Shown here piece by piece: positions 1 to 8,647 of a DNA stretch of 64,000 nt (positions within the stretch are counted from its first letter, which is position 1; the number at the start of each line of letters is the position of its first letter). Origin of the DNA: Planctomycetota bacterium. Lineage in GTDB: Bacteria; Planctomycetota; SZUA-567; H5-PLA8. The stretch covers positions 1 through 64,000 of the forward strand of contig JAHCJK010000007.1 of NCBI GenBank assembly GCA_026184295.1, written 5' to 3'. A program made the translations under genes and the position numbers. A model generated the notes under the pieces. The model had not been told where the DNA came from, did not search any database, and was given only the letters and a program-made list of their open reading frames with translations.

Positions 1-471
1 GAACTCTTCGTCGCCCTTCAGCACCTGCGGGATCACCTCGGGTTCGCGCGGCTCGAAGAGCGCGCGCACCAGGCCTTCGAAGTCCTCGCGCTGCGGGTTG
101 CGCGCGCGCGCGGGGCCGTCGGGCTCGCTCAGGTCGATGGCCAGGGCGAGCAGTTCGCCGCGCGCGGTGATCCAGCGGTGCGGGCGCCCGGCGCTGAGCA
201 CCGCGAGGTCGCCTTCGCGCACGGGCAGGACGACGGCGTGCGCCTTGCCCGTGCCGTGTTCGCGCAGAATCTCGAGGCGGCTCTCGCCTTCGACGGCCAC
301 GATCGCCTGTTCGCCTTCGTGGGTGTGGTAGGAGGGCGTGGGTCCGGCGCGCTGGCTCGAGAGAAACAGGCGCGCCACGGCGCCGCCCATTAAGCCGTGA
401 AAATACGTGTGGGTCTGCGTGAGCTGCGGACCGGCGACGGCGCGGGCGATCCTGCGCGGCGGTGCGGACAT
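1..471 (-). CDS. Cupin-fold protein, C-terminus cut by window edge
   Basis: Reading leftward from ATG at 469-471 gives an open frame of 157 codons that runs off the window. A small beta-barrel cupin is suggested by the pattern TPSYHTHEGEQAIVAVEGES followed by LPVREGDLAVLSAGRPHRW, which looks like the two metal-binding cupin motifs (HxH with E, then a G-D-x-H type block). It follows the Rieske and amidohydrolase genes on the same strand with a 69-bp gap, so it probably belongs to the same transcript. The substrate is unknown. The open frame supports the gene well; the cupin fold is inferred from motifs only. Confidence 0.7.
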   Translation of the reverse strand, partial: MSAPPRRIARAVAGPQLTQTHTYFHGLMGGAVARLFLSSQRAGPTPSYHTHEGEQAIVAVEGESRLEILREHGTGKAHAVVLPVREGDLAVLSAGRPHRWITARGELLALAIDLSEPDGPARARNPQREDFEGLVRALFEPREPEVIPQVLKGDEEF

Positions 472-540
472 CGCTTCAGATTCCTGCGTGCGGATGCGGG
501 CCGATGGCGCGTACTCCTGCGGGCCTTTCTTGGGACGTCG

Positions 541-945
541 CTACGCCAGCACGTACACGTTTCCGTCTTCGACGACGACCTCGAACATTTTCAGGCCGCA
601 GCGCTTGGGATCGTGCAGGCTGCGCCCGTCCTTGAGGCTGAATTCCCAGCCGTGCCAGGGGCAGGAGAGCACCTCGCCGTCCATGCCCCAGTTGTACTCG
701 ACCTTCTCGGCGGGCAGCATCGTGCCGCGCACCGGGCCGGCGCAGACGGGCGCGAGCGCGTGGGGGCAGATGTTCAGCGCGGCCTTGTATTCGCCCTTCA
801 GGTTGAAGACGCCGACTTCGAAGCGGCCGGCCTTCACGATCTTGCGCGCGCCGGGCGGGAGTTCGGCCACGGGCGCGACGAGGTGCTTGGTGCGCGTGGA
901 CGCGGCGGGGGCGGCCGGGGTGAGCGTGGCGTTCATGGCGGTCAT
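541..945 (-). CDS. Rieske [2Fe-2S] ferredoxin-like protein
   Basis: A 134-residue protein with a Rieske centre: C60-P-H62 and C95-P-W-H98 supply the two Cys and two His ligands of a 2Fe-2S cluster. The spacing between the two halves is longer than in classical Rieske ferredoxins because of an insertion around residues 70-92 (GTMLPAEKVEYNWGMDG). There is no signal peptide, so it should be cytoplasmic and act as an electron carrier or as the Rieske part of an oxygenase. It lies 15 bp downstream of the amidohydrolase gene and upstream of a cupin gene on the same strand, which suggests an aromatic or heterocyclic degradation set. No catalytic oxygenase subunit is in view. Confidence 0.88.
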   Translation of the reverse strand: MTAMNATLTPAAPAASTRTKHLVAPVAELPPGARKIVKAGRFEVGVFNLKGEYKAALNICPHALAPVCAGPVRGTMLPAEKVEYNWGMDGEVLSCPWHGWEFSLKDGRSLHDPKRCGLKMFEVVVEDGNVYVLA

Positions 946-960
946 TCTCCTGAGGGGCGC

Positions 961-2052
961 TTAGAGGCCGAAGAGTTCGACGGCGTTTTCCGCGAGGACG
1001 CGGCGCTTGAACGATTCCGGGAAGCCGCGCACGGCAAAGTCGGGCGTGTCGCCGTCCCAGTGCGGGTAGTCGCTGCTGAAAAGGAGCATCTTTTCGGCGT
1101 CGAACATCTCGAAGAGCTGCTTCAACTGGCGGTGCTCCGGCGGTTCCTCGATCGGCTGCGTGGTCATGAAGACGCGTTCCTGGATGATCTCGCTGGGCGC
1201 GCGCGTGATCCACGGCACCGTGCTGCGCAGGGCCTTCCAGTTCTTGTCGAGCCGCCACATCAGCGGCGGCAGCCAGGAGACGCCGCCTTCGACGAGCACG
1301 ATCTTCAGGCCCGGGAACTTCTGGAAGACGCCTTCGCAGACCAGGCTGACCAGGTGCGCCTGGAAGGTGCAACTGATGCCGGTGTGCCATTCCAGGTAGC
1401 GCGTGGGATAGCCCGCGGCCGTCGGCGGGTTGGAGATGCAGGTGCCTTCGGAGCCCGGGTGCAGGCACAGCGGCAGGTCGTACTTCTCGCAGGCGGCGAA
1501 GAGCGGGTGGTACATGCGCTGCCCGAGCGGGTGCTGCGTGGCCGACGAGATCAGCGCGGCGCATACGCCCGGGTGGGAGCCCACGCGCGCGATCTCTTCG
1601 GCGGCCAGCGCGGCGTCCTGCGTGGCGACGTTGATCGCCATGCGGAAGCGCGGGTCCTTGGGCAGCCAGTGTTCGATCATGTAGGAGTTGTAGGCCGAAC
1701 AGACCGCCGCGGCGTAGTCGGGATCGGGGTGCGTCGAGAAGCCGTAGACGCCGCCGGTGAGCAGCGCGATGTCGATGCCGTACGGGTCGAGCAGCGTGCG
1801 GCCGATGCCGTCGGGCTTCGAGGCCGCGTTCTTGCCGTCGGATTCGACGAGGTCGCTGCGCACGACGCCGATGGGGTTGTGCAGGCCCAGGTGCCCGGGC
1901 GCGCAGCCGCTTTCGGCCATGCGCTTGAAGGGCTGGGGGAGGTACTCGCGGCATTGCGCCAGGCCGACGAGCTGGTGGACGTCGCAGTCCACGACGCGGA
2001 TCGCGGACGCCTTCTCGGTCTTCGGCTGCGCTTCCAGGACGGGGGCGGTCAT
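961..2052 (-). CDS. Amidohydrolase, TIM-barrel (Amidohydro_2 / ACMSD-type)
   Basis: A 363-residue protein typical in length for the Amidohydro_2 (PF04909) family of metal-dependent hydrolases and decarboxylases. The N-terminal metal motif DCDVH lies near residue 23, a conserved CLHPGSEG segment lies mid-protein, and the C-terminal FSSDYPHWDGD carries the late Asp/His metal ligands. Family members include aminocarboxymuconate-semialdehyde decarboxylase and related ring-cleavage product enzymes; the substrate here cannot be read from sequence. It is first in a leftward cluster with a Rieske protein (15-bp gap) and a cupin. The upstream region to 2271 is AT-rich and probably holds its promoter. 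Confidence 0.9.
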   Translation of the reverse strand: MTAPVLEAQPKTEKASAIRVVDCDVHQLVGLAQCREYLPQPFKRMAESGCAPGHLGLHNPIGVVRSDLVESDGKNAASKPDGIGRTLLDPYGIDIALLTGGVYGFSTHPDPDYAAAVCSAYNSYMIEHWLPKDPRFRMAINVATQDAALAAEEIARVGSHPGVCAALISSATQHPLGQRMYHPLFAACEKYDLPLCLHPGSEGTCISNPPTAAGYPTRYLEWHTGISCTFQAHLVSLVCEGVFQKFPGLKIVLVEGGVSWLPPLMWRLDKNWKALRSTVPWITRAPSEIIQERVFMTTQPIEEPPEHRQLKQLFEMFDAEKMLLFSSDYPHWDGDTPDFAVRGFPESFKRRVLAENAVELFGL

Positions 2053-2271
2053 GGGTTAAGGTCTCCGTTTCAAGTTGTTCTTTTATACCCCCTGTTCCTG
2101 CGGTTGTTTAGTACATTAACTTCCCAATACTTGTCTAATTTTACCATACGCCTGGAGCTGCACCGGTGCAAACCCCGCGGCGGGGCCTTCGCGAACCGCC
2201 GAAAACGTAGCGCAATCCGGCGCACGGTCGGCTATTATGACGCCTTGTGCTTACCTGAAACGGAGGCGTGC
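2053..2271. promoter_or_regulatory. Divergent intergenic region, amidohydrolase / ferritin
   Basis: This 219-bp gap separates two divergent genes and has a clearly AT-richer patch around 2075-2155, in contrast to the GC-rich genes on both sides. It should hold promoters for both directions. On the plus strand TATTAT at 2233-2238 could be a -10 for ferritin, but I see no convincing -35 partner. GGAGG at 2262-2266 is the ferritin ribosome binding site. No Fur-like 19-bp palindrome was recognised by eye. Confidence 0.4.
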
Positions 2272-2790
2272 ATGGAATCCCAAGCCAAGATCGTCAAGGC
2301 CCTGAACAAGCAGATGGGCAAGGAATTTTCTTCGGCCTACAACTACCTCGCGTCGGCCGCGTACTTCGAAGAGCAGGAACTGCCCGGCTTCGCCAACTTC
2401 TTCCACATCCAGGCGAAGGAAGAACTGGTCCATGCCATGAAGATCTTCGAGTTCATCCACCGCATCGGCGGCGACACCGAACTCCTGCCCATCCCCGCGC
2501 CCAAGGCCGGCTTCGAGTCCGCGCTGGACGCCTTCGAGCAGGGCCTGAAGCAGGAGAAGGAACTCGCGAGCGAGATCAATTCGCTCCTGAACCTGGCCAC
2601 CGACGAACACCACAGCCCGGCGCGCGTCTTCATGTTCTGGTTCGTCAACGAACAGGTGGAAGAGGAAGCGCTCTTCACCCGTTGCATCAAGCGCATCAAA
2701 CTGGTGGGCAAGGACGGCCAGGGCCTGCTGATGCTGGACAAGGAATTCGCGGAACGCAAGGCCGATTCGGCCGAAGGCCCCGACGCGTAA
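2272..2790 (+). CDS. ftn: Non-haem ferritin (FtnA-type)
   Basis: A 172-residue four-helix ferritin, the usual length for bacterial FtnA proteins. It stores iron by oxidising Fe(II) at a ferroxidase centre and mineralising it in a 24-mer cage. Visible ligand blocks are E18 in GKEFSSAYNYL, the QAKEELVHAMK segment (E and H of the ferroxidase site) and FVNEQVEEEALF (the E-Q-x-x-E block). The start at 2272 is chosen because GGAGG lies 5 nt upstream and homology begins there; the frame stays open much further upstream, but that part does not look coding. It stands alone, divergent from the amidohydrolase cluster. Confidence 0.95.
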   Translation: MESQAKIVKALNKQMGKEFSSAYNYLASAAYFEEQELPGFANFFHIQAKEELVHAMKIFEFIHRIGGDTELLPIPAPKAGFESALDAFEQGLKQEKELASEINSLLNLATDEHHSPARVFMFWFVNEQVEEEALFTRCIKRIKLVGKDGQGLLMLDKEFAERKADSAEGPDA

Positions 2791-2863
2791 CGGCCCGAAG
2801 CGGTTCGGCGTCTAAGAACGGACGGGCGGCGGCGTCTTTCTGGAAGACCGAGGCGGAACCGGC

Positions 2864-3577
2864 ATGCCGACGACGCGCATCCTTTTCTTCCTGGCCGGCG
2901 CGGCCCTGCTGGCGATGCCCGCGCGCGGCGAAGAACTGGACCTGACCAAGGTCCGGACGTTCGATTGGTCCAAGGAAGAAGCCGGCGGCATCAAGGCGCG
3001 CCAGGCGCTGCTTTCCCCGACGCTCGACGCGAAGGAACTGGCCGGGTTGATGCGCCGCGGCAACGGCGTCCGGCTCTCCAGCGAAGACCCCGAGCACGCC
3101 GTGGTCGTCGCGCTGGGGCAGGTGCCCGCCGGAACCGTCTACGCGCTCACGCAGACCCACATCGACCGCTTCCGCCACATCGTCGAACTCACCTTTGAGA
3201 TCACCAAGCCCGCGCCGGGCCAGACCGACGCCAAGGCCGCGCTCGAAGTCAAGAAGGCCCCGCAGGACGACCTGGTCATCGCCCCGGTGAACGCGCCGCC
3301 CGCGCGCGCCCTGCCCCCCAGTGTGGACGGCGTCGCGGCAGGGAACACGGCCTTTGTCGTGCCGGCCGGGCGGCTGGAGTTCGGCACGTGGTACCTGCGC
3401 GTGCGGACCTTCATCAAGGAAGCGGACAAGCGCACCGAGGCCCCCGCGATCACCGACACGTTCGCGGTGAAGGACGACCGCCCGATCCTTAAAGGAGAGA
3501 AGGGCAAGAAGACGCCTTCCGCCGGCTTGGAAGTGCCCAACTCGCGCAGCGTTACCGAAGGCATGGGCGCTCGCTAG
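2864..3577 (+). CDS. Exported hypothetical protein
   Basis: A 237-residue protein with a clear N-terminal signal sequence (MPTTRILFFLAGAALLAMPARG) ending near residue 22. The remainder is soluble and mixed alpha/beta with no cysteine pairs, repeats or recognisable catalytic motif. It lies 73 bp after ferritin on the same strand, but no functional link can be argued. I do not recognise the family. The signal peptide and GC-rich codon pattern support a real gene. Confidence 0.7.
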   Translation: MPTTRILFFLAGAALLAMPARGEELDLTKVRTFDWSKEEAGGIKARQALLSPTLDAKELAGLMRRGNGVRLSSEDPEHAVVVALGQVPAGTVYALTQTHIDRFRHIVELTFEITKPAPGQTDAKAALEVKKAPQDDLVIAPVNAPPARALPPSVDGVAAGNTAFVVPAGRLEFGTWYLRVRTFIKEADKRTEAPAITDTFAVKDDRPILKGEKGKKTPSAGLEVPNSRSVTEGMGAR

Positions 3578-3865
3578 GCGCTCCGGTCCCCGCGTCGGCA
3601 CGTAGTTCTAACTATTGCACATACCTAATGTTGTGACGGCGAGAACGGGCTTAATTTAGGGCTTCGTTTGTGCCGTATAGTTTCCAAGCCGCCCGTGCTT
3701 CCCGGTTCCGCCTCTAATAAGATTAATTCTTTAACGTCAACGTGTTAAGGGAACGGTGCAGGACACGAAACAGCGCCTTTTTTCGGGCTATTCGAGCGGG
3801 TAGAATTGGGTAAAATCAGGGAGCCTAAAATTAGGGGCTCTCGGCGAGCAAAGAAGGAGTTGCGC
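3578..3865. other. Intergenic region with AT-rich patch
   Basis: No gene is supported here. The stretch 3600-3760 is visibly AT-richer than the surroundings and contains promoter-like pieces (TTGTGA at 3631, TATAGT at 3676), but none forms a well-spaced -35/-10 pair. It probably carries the promoter for the exported protein at 3866. AAGGAG at 3854-3859 is that gene's ribosome binding site. Confidence 0.35.
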
Positions 3866-4495
3866 ATGCGCATTCGTGCTTGGAGTGGACTGGCCGGCCT
3901 CTTCGCGGTGTTGGCTTTTGGGCTTTCGGCCCGCGACACGGTGGACGGTCCGCACGGGGCCGAGAACGTCCGCGACCGCTTGCAGGCGCAGGGGAATAAC
4001 CTCAGCGCCGACCGCGCGCGCGGCTGGTGGGCGCAGGACGACGCGAACATGACCGGCGCGGCCAACGCCGACTGGATGAGCGTCACGACGGCCATCGCGT
4101 ATGCGAAGAAGACCTGGAACGTCACCATCGTGGACGAGACCGGCGATGCCGCGGTGGGCGGGATCAAGTTCTGCTGCGCGGTCGGCGACCTGGGCAAGGA
4201 GTACGCGCTGCCGGTCTTCCTGGAAGCCCTGGCCATGGCCGTGGAAGGCGCGCGCCAGGACTGCTACGTCGAACGCGACCTCGATAACCGCGGCTGGGAC
4301 CCCAAGAATTACTGGCGCGGCAAGGTTCACATCCGCAAGGCCCGCCCGCTTCAGCCCGCGCCCGACGAAGCCGCCGCGCCGGCGAAGAAGGAAGAACCCA
4401 AGAAGGACGAACCGAAGAAGACCGGGGACGCCGCGCCCGCGCTCGAGAAGTTGACGCCGGCCGGGGGAGGAAAGGAACAGGCCTCGGCCGAATGA
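3866..4495 (+). CDS. Exported hypothetical protein with Lys/Glu/Pro-rich tail
   Basis: A 209-residue protein. The start at 3866 is preferred over an in-frame ATG 60 nt upstream because AAGGAG lies 6 nt before it and the protein then begins with a clean signal sequence (MRIRAWSGLAGLFAVLAFGL). The body (residues about 25-150) includes a C-C pair in GIKFCCAVG; the C-terminal 50 residues are a disordered EEPKKDEPKK tail. The stop codon overlaps the start of the large membrane protein by 4 nt (ATGA), so the two are translationally coupled. I do not recognise the family. Confidence 0.7.
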   Translation: MRIRAWSGLAGLFAVLAFGLSARDTVDGPHGAENVRDRLQAQGNNLSADRARGWWAQDDANMTGAANADWMSVTTAIAYAKKTWNVTIVDETGDAAVGGIKFCCAVGDLGKEYALPVFLEALAMAVEGARQDCYVERDLDNRGWDPKNYWRGKVHIRKARPLQPAPDEAAAPAKKEEPKKDEPKKTGDAAPALEKLTPAGGGKEQASAE

Positions 4496-7254
4496 CCCCG
4501 CTCGCCGCGCCCGTCCACCAAAGGGGCGCCGACCTGAACGCCTCGTCCGGTCCGCTGCACGATACGGATCGCTGGATTCGCACGGCTCAAACGCACATCG
4601 TTCTGCGCTGGTCCCTGCTCGCGGCCGAAATCTTCCTGGCCGCGGCGATCTCGGGCCTGGCCCTCTGGGGCCTCGCGGACCTCACCTTTGATCTAGCGCC
4701 GGTCTCCCACAAGGTCGTCCGCGCGATCTACGTGCTCGCGCTGATCGCCGGTACGGGCGCGCTGCTGGCGCTGGTGCTGAAGAACCTGCCCCGGCGCGGA
4801 GCCGTCGCGCTGGGCATGGAGTCGGCGCAGCCGGCCTTCCAGGGCAACCTGCTCGCGGCCGTCGAGGCGCTCGAACATCCCGGCGCGGTGCCGCCCGCGG
4901 TGGCCGAACTCTCCGCCGACCGCGCCATGCGCGTGCTGCTGGCGACGGGTTCGCGCCCGGTGATGCCGCGCCTGCCTTGGACGGCGGTCAACTTCTGGCT
5001 CCTCGCGGCCATGGCCGTGACGCTCAGCGCCGCGGTGCTCTTCGGCCCCGATTTCTTCCGCGCGTTCATGCGCGGGCTCTTCCCGTTCGAAGCCGTCGAA
5101 TCCGCGCTGGCGCTGCAGTTCGAAGACGTGCGCCCCGGCAAGACCTCGGCCGTCGAAGGCGACGCGCCCGCGTTGGACGCGGTGCTTTCGGGTCAGGCCG
5201 GCGCGGTGTACGTGCAGGTGCGCGATCCCGGCGGCGAAGGCGCGCCGGTCGAACGGGCGCTCTTCCGCGGCTTCGAAGACGGCCGCGAAGTCTGGAAGGG
5301 CACGCTGGGCGTGCTGCGCAAGGACTGCGTCTACCGTCTGGTCGCCTACGAGTCCGAAGAAGCGCAGGCGCGCCGCCATCCCCGCGTGGTCTCGACCCCG
5401 TGGTACGGCGTGGCCGTGCGCCCCAGCGCGGGCGTGCGCCGCGTGGCGGTGCTGATCGAATCGCCCGGTTACACCGGCTATCCCGACAAGTGGTATTCCA
5501 ACCCCGACACGGTGCAGTCGCTGGCCGGCGCGACGGCCACGGTGCTCGTCGCGGCCGGCCCCGCCGGCGACCTGGGCGACGGCCGCGCCGAGATGCCCGG
5601 CGGCGAACAGGGCCCGCTCGAACGCCTGTACGACAAGGAAGGCCTGACCTTCTACCGCCTCTCTTTTCCGGTCAAGCAGTCGGGGCTGGTGCGCGTCGAT
5701 CTCGCCCCGGGCGACGACCGGCACGCCGGCGCGCAGGCCGTCTTTGCGCTCAGCGTCGTGCAGGACCTGCCGCCCAGCGCCGACGCGGTGATCCCCGCCG
5801 ACGCCGCGCCGGATCTGCACGGCCTGCCGGTCGAACTGCGCCTCCAGGACGACATCGGGCTCACCGGCGCGCGCCTGGTGCTGGCCACGCTTCCGCCCGA
5901 AGACGGCGGCAGTGCGGAGATCGGCGGCGAACGCGACATCTTTTACGAGATCCCGATCCCGCCCGGACGCCGCGAACTTTCCGAACGCTGGGTGCTGCCC
6001 GCGAAAGGTCTGGAACCGTGGCTCGCCGCGGGCTTCCAGTACCAGGTCGTCGCGTACGACGGCAGCAATCCTTCGCAACTGGGGCGTTCGGCCTGGCGCA
6101 AGTGGGTGCCGAACCGCTCGGCGCGTTCGCGCAGCGAGGCCCCCGGGATGCTCGACGGTCCGCGCAGCAAGGCCCCGCGAAGCCTCGCGCGGCCCAATGC
6201 GCTGGGCAAGATTCCGGACCTGAGCGCCGACGAGGTCGCGAAGCTGGACAACCCCGGCGCGGGCGTCCGGCCCAAGGAACTGCAACGCCCGAACAGCGAA
6301 CGCCTCGAGAACGGAAACCTGCCGGATCAGAAGCCGCGGCAACCGCAGCAGAAGGATGGCCAGCGCACGCGGCAGGCCGGCGGCAAAGGCGCGCAGGGCG
6401 AAGGCTACGAAAAACCGCAGGGCATGGGCGGCAAGAAGGACGCGCCGCCGAAAGGTTCGGGGCCTTCGGGCGAAGGCGGCGATGCGCAGGGCCCGCCCGA
6501 TCCGAAGCAGAAGCCCGAGGGCGGCAAGCAGGGCCCTGCGAACGGCGAAGAGCTCGGCGTGAAGCCCGACGGCAAGGAAGGCGAACAGGGCCTCGGCACG
6601 CAGCCCGGCGGAAAATCGCCCGGCGGCGGCGGGAAGCCGGGGGATCGCGCCGAAGGACCGGAAGGTTCGCGCGGCAGCGGCGCACAGGGGCCCGAGGCCG
6701 GCGGGGAAGGGCAGGACCCCGGCGATCTGGGCGAAGCGCCCGATCCCAACGAGCCCGGAACGGACGGCGCGGGCGGCGACGGCGGTCCGGCCGGGCCGGG
6801 CGGAACGTCCAACAATGGTGGACAGGGCGGCAACGGCGGCCCGAAAAAACGCGACGGCGGAAAGAAAAATGGGCGCGAGGCCGGCCCCGGCGGCGGCAAG
6901 ATGGCGCCCCCGGACCTCCAGACGCTGGCGCGGATGAAGGGCATCTCGATGGAAGAGGCCCGCGCGTACGCGCAGAGCAAGGGCATCGTGAATGCGCGCA
7001 CGGACTACGGCGCGGCAAGATCGGGCGACGAAAAGAGCGTAGCGCCCGGCGGCACAAGCGCTTACGAAGTGTTCAATGGCGCAACACTCGCCCCGGAGCC
7101 TTCGGCCAAGCCGGCGAAGGAAAAGGGCGCGCGGCCGGCCGCGCCGGCGGCTCGAATCGACCGCGTGGACCCGGCGTACCGGCCCATCGTACAGGGGTAT
7201 TTCCAGCGCCTGCATGGCGGGGCGGCGCCCGCGGAGCCTTCGGGCGGGAAATAA
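4492..7254 (+). CDS. DUF4175-like membrane protein with long Gly-rich tail
   Basis: A 920-residue protein. Two transmembrane helices lie near residues 40-95 and a third near 165-185, followed by a large periplasmic region (residues about 200-540) that looks like beta-domains. From about 560 to 810 the protein becomes a low-complexity stretch rich in Gly, Pro, Lys, Asp and Gln, then ends in a short folded segment. The overall plan of two N-terminal helices, large extracytoplasmic part and Gly/Gln-rich tail resembles DUF4175 proteins of planctomycetes and alphaproteobacteria; that assignment is by memory of architecture, not a search. The start overlaps the upstream stop (ATGA). Function is unknown; an envelope role is likely. 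Confidence 0.75.
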   Translation: MTPLAAPVHQRGADLNASSGPLHDTDRWIRTAQTHIVLRWSLLAAEIFLAAAISGLALWGLADLTFDLAPVSHKVVRAIYVLALIAGTGALLALVLKNLPRRGAVALGMESAQPAFQGNLLAAVEALEHPGAVPPAVAELSADRAMRVLLATGSRPVMPRLPWTAVNFWLLAAMAVTLSAAVLFGPDFFRAFMRGLFPFEAVESALALQFEDVRPGKTSAVEGDAPALDAVLSGQAGAVYVQVRDPGGEGAPVERALFRGFEDGREVWKGTLGVLRKDCVYRLVAYESEEAQARRHPRVVSTPWYGVAVRPSAGVRRVAVLIESPGYTGYPDKWYSNPDTVQSLAGATATVLVAAGPAGDLGDGRAEMPGGEQGPLERLYDKEGLTFYRLSFPVKQSGLVRVDLAPGDDRHAGAQAVFALSVVQDLPPSADAVIPADAAPDLHGLPVELRLQDDIGLTGARLVLATLPPEDGGSAEIGGERDIFYEIPIPPGRRELSERWVLPAKGLEPWLAAGFQYQVVAYDGSNPSQLGRSAWRKWVPNRSARSRSEAPGMLDGPRSKAPRSLARPNALGKIPDLSADEVAKLDNPGAGVRPKELQRPNSERLENGNLPDQKPRQPQQKDGQRTRQAGGKGAQGEGYEKPQGMGGKKDAPPKGSGPSGEGGDAQGPPDPKQKPEGGKQGPANGEELGVKPDGKEGEQGLGTQPGGKSPGGGGKPGDRAEGPEGSRGSGAQGPEAGGEGQDPGDLGEAPDPNEPGTDGAGGDGGPAGPGGTSNNGGQGGNGGPKKRDGGKKNGREAGPGGGKMAPPDLQTLARMKGISMEEARAYAQSKGIVNARTDYGAARSGDEKSVAPGGTSAYEVFNGATLAPEPSAKPAKEKGARPAAPAARIDRVDPAYRPIVQGYFQRLHGGAAPAEPSGGK

Positions 7255-7313
7255 TTGGCATTGAAGTTGCCGCGCATTACCATGTGGGGCTGTCTTACGG
7301 CGGAGGGACGACG

Positions 7314-7775
7314 ATGAAGATGAGCTTCAAGACGCTGATGCTGGCTTGCGTCGCGGGCGCCATGAGCGTCGCGATGACGGGCTGCAAGTACGAACGCGAC
7401 GACCGCGATTCGGCGTTTTACAACGACGTGGGCGAGACCGACATCGACCGGCGCGTCTTCGCTTCGCAGCGCAAGGGCACGGCGGACATGAGCGTGCCGG
7501 AAGACACGCGCGTGGTCCAGAAGCGCCGCCGCTTCAACGAAGTGGGCGAGACGAGCCTGGATTTCGGAAGCCAGGAACAGGCCGCGGAGAAGCCGCGCAA
7601 GTCGGAGAAGAAGTCCAAGCCGGTCTCGATGGCGAAGCCCGCCGAGACGCAGCCGGTGGTCTACGCGAAGCCCGAAGCGGTTTCGCAGGCGCCCGTGCGC
7701 TACGTGCCGGCTCCGGCGCCCGCGCCCGAGTACCGCCGCAGCGTGAGCGTCGGCGAGACCGAACTGGGCCGCTAG
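7314..7775 (+). CDS. Small lipoprotein with three VGET repeats
   Basis: A 153-residue protein with a lipoprotein signal: charged start, hydrophobic core and MTGC at residues 21-24, so Cys24 would be lipidated. The mature part carries three spaced copies of a short motif: DVGETDID, EVGETSLD and SVGETELG, separated by about 42 and 95 residues, the last at the extreme C-terminus. Between them is a Lys/Pro/Ala-rich linker. GGAGGG at 7302-7307 is the ribosome binding site. It is the last gene before a strong terminator. The family is not recognised; the repeats suggest a multivalent binding site. Confidence 0.75.
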   Translation: MKMSFKTLMLACVAGAMSVAMTGCKYERDDRDSAFYNDVGETDIDRRVFASQRKGTADMSVPEDTRVVQKRRRFNEVGETSLDFGSQEQAAEKPRKSEKKSKPVSMAKPAETQPVVYAKPEAVSQAPVRYVPAPAPAPEYRRSVSVGETELGR

Positions 7776-7796
7776 TTCCAACCATTCATGGTGGTG

Positions 7797-7829
7797 AAAA
7801 AGCCCGCTGACGCAGCGGGCTTTTTTATT
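7797..7829. terminator. Bidirectional rho-independent terminator
   Basis: A perfect 9-bp stem (7801-7809 pairs with 7813-7821) with a 3-nt ACG loop, preceded by a run of A and followed by a run of T. It therefore works as an intrinsic terminator on both strands and sits between the convergent lipoprotein gene and ABC ATPase gene. Confidence 0.93.
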
Positions 7830-7847
7830 TGGCGGGCATGCGGCCGG

Positions 7848-8618
7848 TCAGCTCTCGGCGACCGGCTTCTTGCCGTTCCCGTTGCCGCCGGTCAGTTCGA
7901 GGAAGAGGTCTTCCAGGCGGTGGTGGCCGGGGCCGCCGCGCTGCGACTGGAGCGCGCGCAGTTCCTGGAGCGTGCCCATGGCGACCAGGCGCCCGTGGCT
8001 GAGAATCCCGATGCGGTCGGCGACTTCCTCGGCCACCGAGAGCGTGTGGGTGCTCATGAAGACGGTCAGGCCCTGCTCGGTCGCGAGCGTGCGCAGCAGG
8101 TCCTTGGTGTCGCGGGCGCTCTTGGGGTCGAGGCCGACCATCGGTTCGTCGATCACCAGCACCTTCGGGTCGTGCAGCAGCGCCGCGGCGATGACCGTGC
8201 GCTGCTTCATGCCGTGCGAGAAGCTCTCGGTCAGGTCGTCGATGAAATCGTGGAGTTCGAAGTATTCGGCCAACTGGGCGATGCGCGTTTCGACGGTCTC
8301 GCGCGGCATGCGGTACAGGTCGCCGATCATGCGCATGAACTCGCGCGCCGTCAGCTTGTCGTACAGGTGCGGCTCGTCCGGCACGTAGCTCATCAGGGCC
8401 TTGGCCTTCAGGCCGTCCTTCGTGATGTCGAATCCGCCGATGGCCGCGCTGCCCGACGAAGGGCGCACCAGCCCGGTCAGAATCTTGATCGTGGTCGTCT
8501 TGCCCGCGCCGTTCGGCCCCAGGAAAGCGAAGACTTCGCCCGGCTTGAGCGAGATGCTCAGGTCGTGGAGCGCGACTTTTTCGCCGTAGCGCTTGCTGAG
8601 GTTGCGGATTTCGATCAT
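7848..8618 (-). CDS. ABC transporter ATP-binding protein (ABC-2 type)
   Basis: A 256-residue ATPase. Walker A is GPNGAGKTT, the Q-loop region follows, the signature is the degenerate FSHGM (seen in ABC-2 export ATPases), Walker B is VLVIDEP with the D-loop VGLDP, and the switch His is in STHTLS. The C-terminal 20 residues are a Gly/Asn-rich extension. The start at 8618 begins the conserved MIEIRNLSKRYG; the frame is open further upstream into the neighbouring gene without coding character. It lies 29 bp behind the exported protein gene at 8648. No permease gene is adjacent, so its membrane partner is unknown. Confidence 0.93.
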   Translation of the reverse strand: MIEIRNLSKRYGEKVALHDLSISLKPGEVFAFLGPNGAGKTTTIKILTGLVRPSSGSAAIGGFDITKDGLKAKALMSYVPDEPHLYDKLTAREFMRMIGDLYRMPRETVETRIAQLAEYFELHDFIDDLTESFSHGMKQRTVIAAALLHDPKVLVIDEPMVGLDPKSARDTKDLLRTLATEQGLTVFMSTHTLSVAEEVADRIGILSHGRLVAMGTLQELRALQSQRGGPGHHRLEDLFLELTGGNGNGKKPVAES

Positions 8619-8647
8619 GGCGTGGCGTCGCGCGGCTCCGGTGCGGC

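Noticed and set aside
397-2271. Continuous frame joined upstream to ferritin on the plus strand
   Set aside because: It is the antisense of the amidohydrolase, Rieske and cupin genes. The ferritin family start and GGAGG place the true start at 2272.
6300-6900. Separate gene in the Gly/Pro/Lys-rich stretch, on either strand
   Set aside because: The 4492 frame runs through it without a stop and low-complexity Gly-rich tails are normal for this protein type; alternative frames are Arg- or Pro-only.
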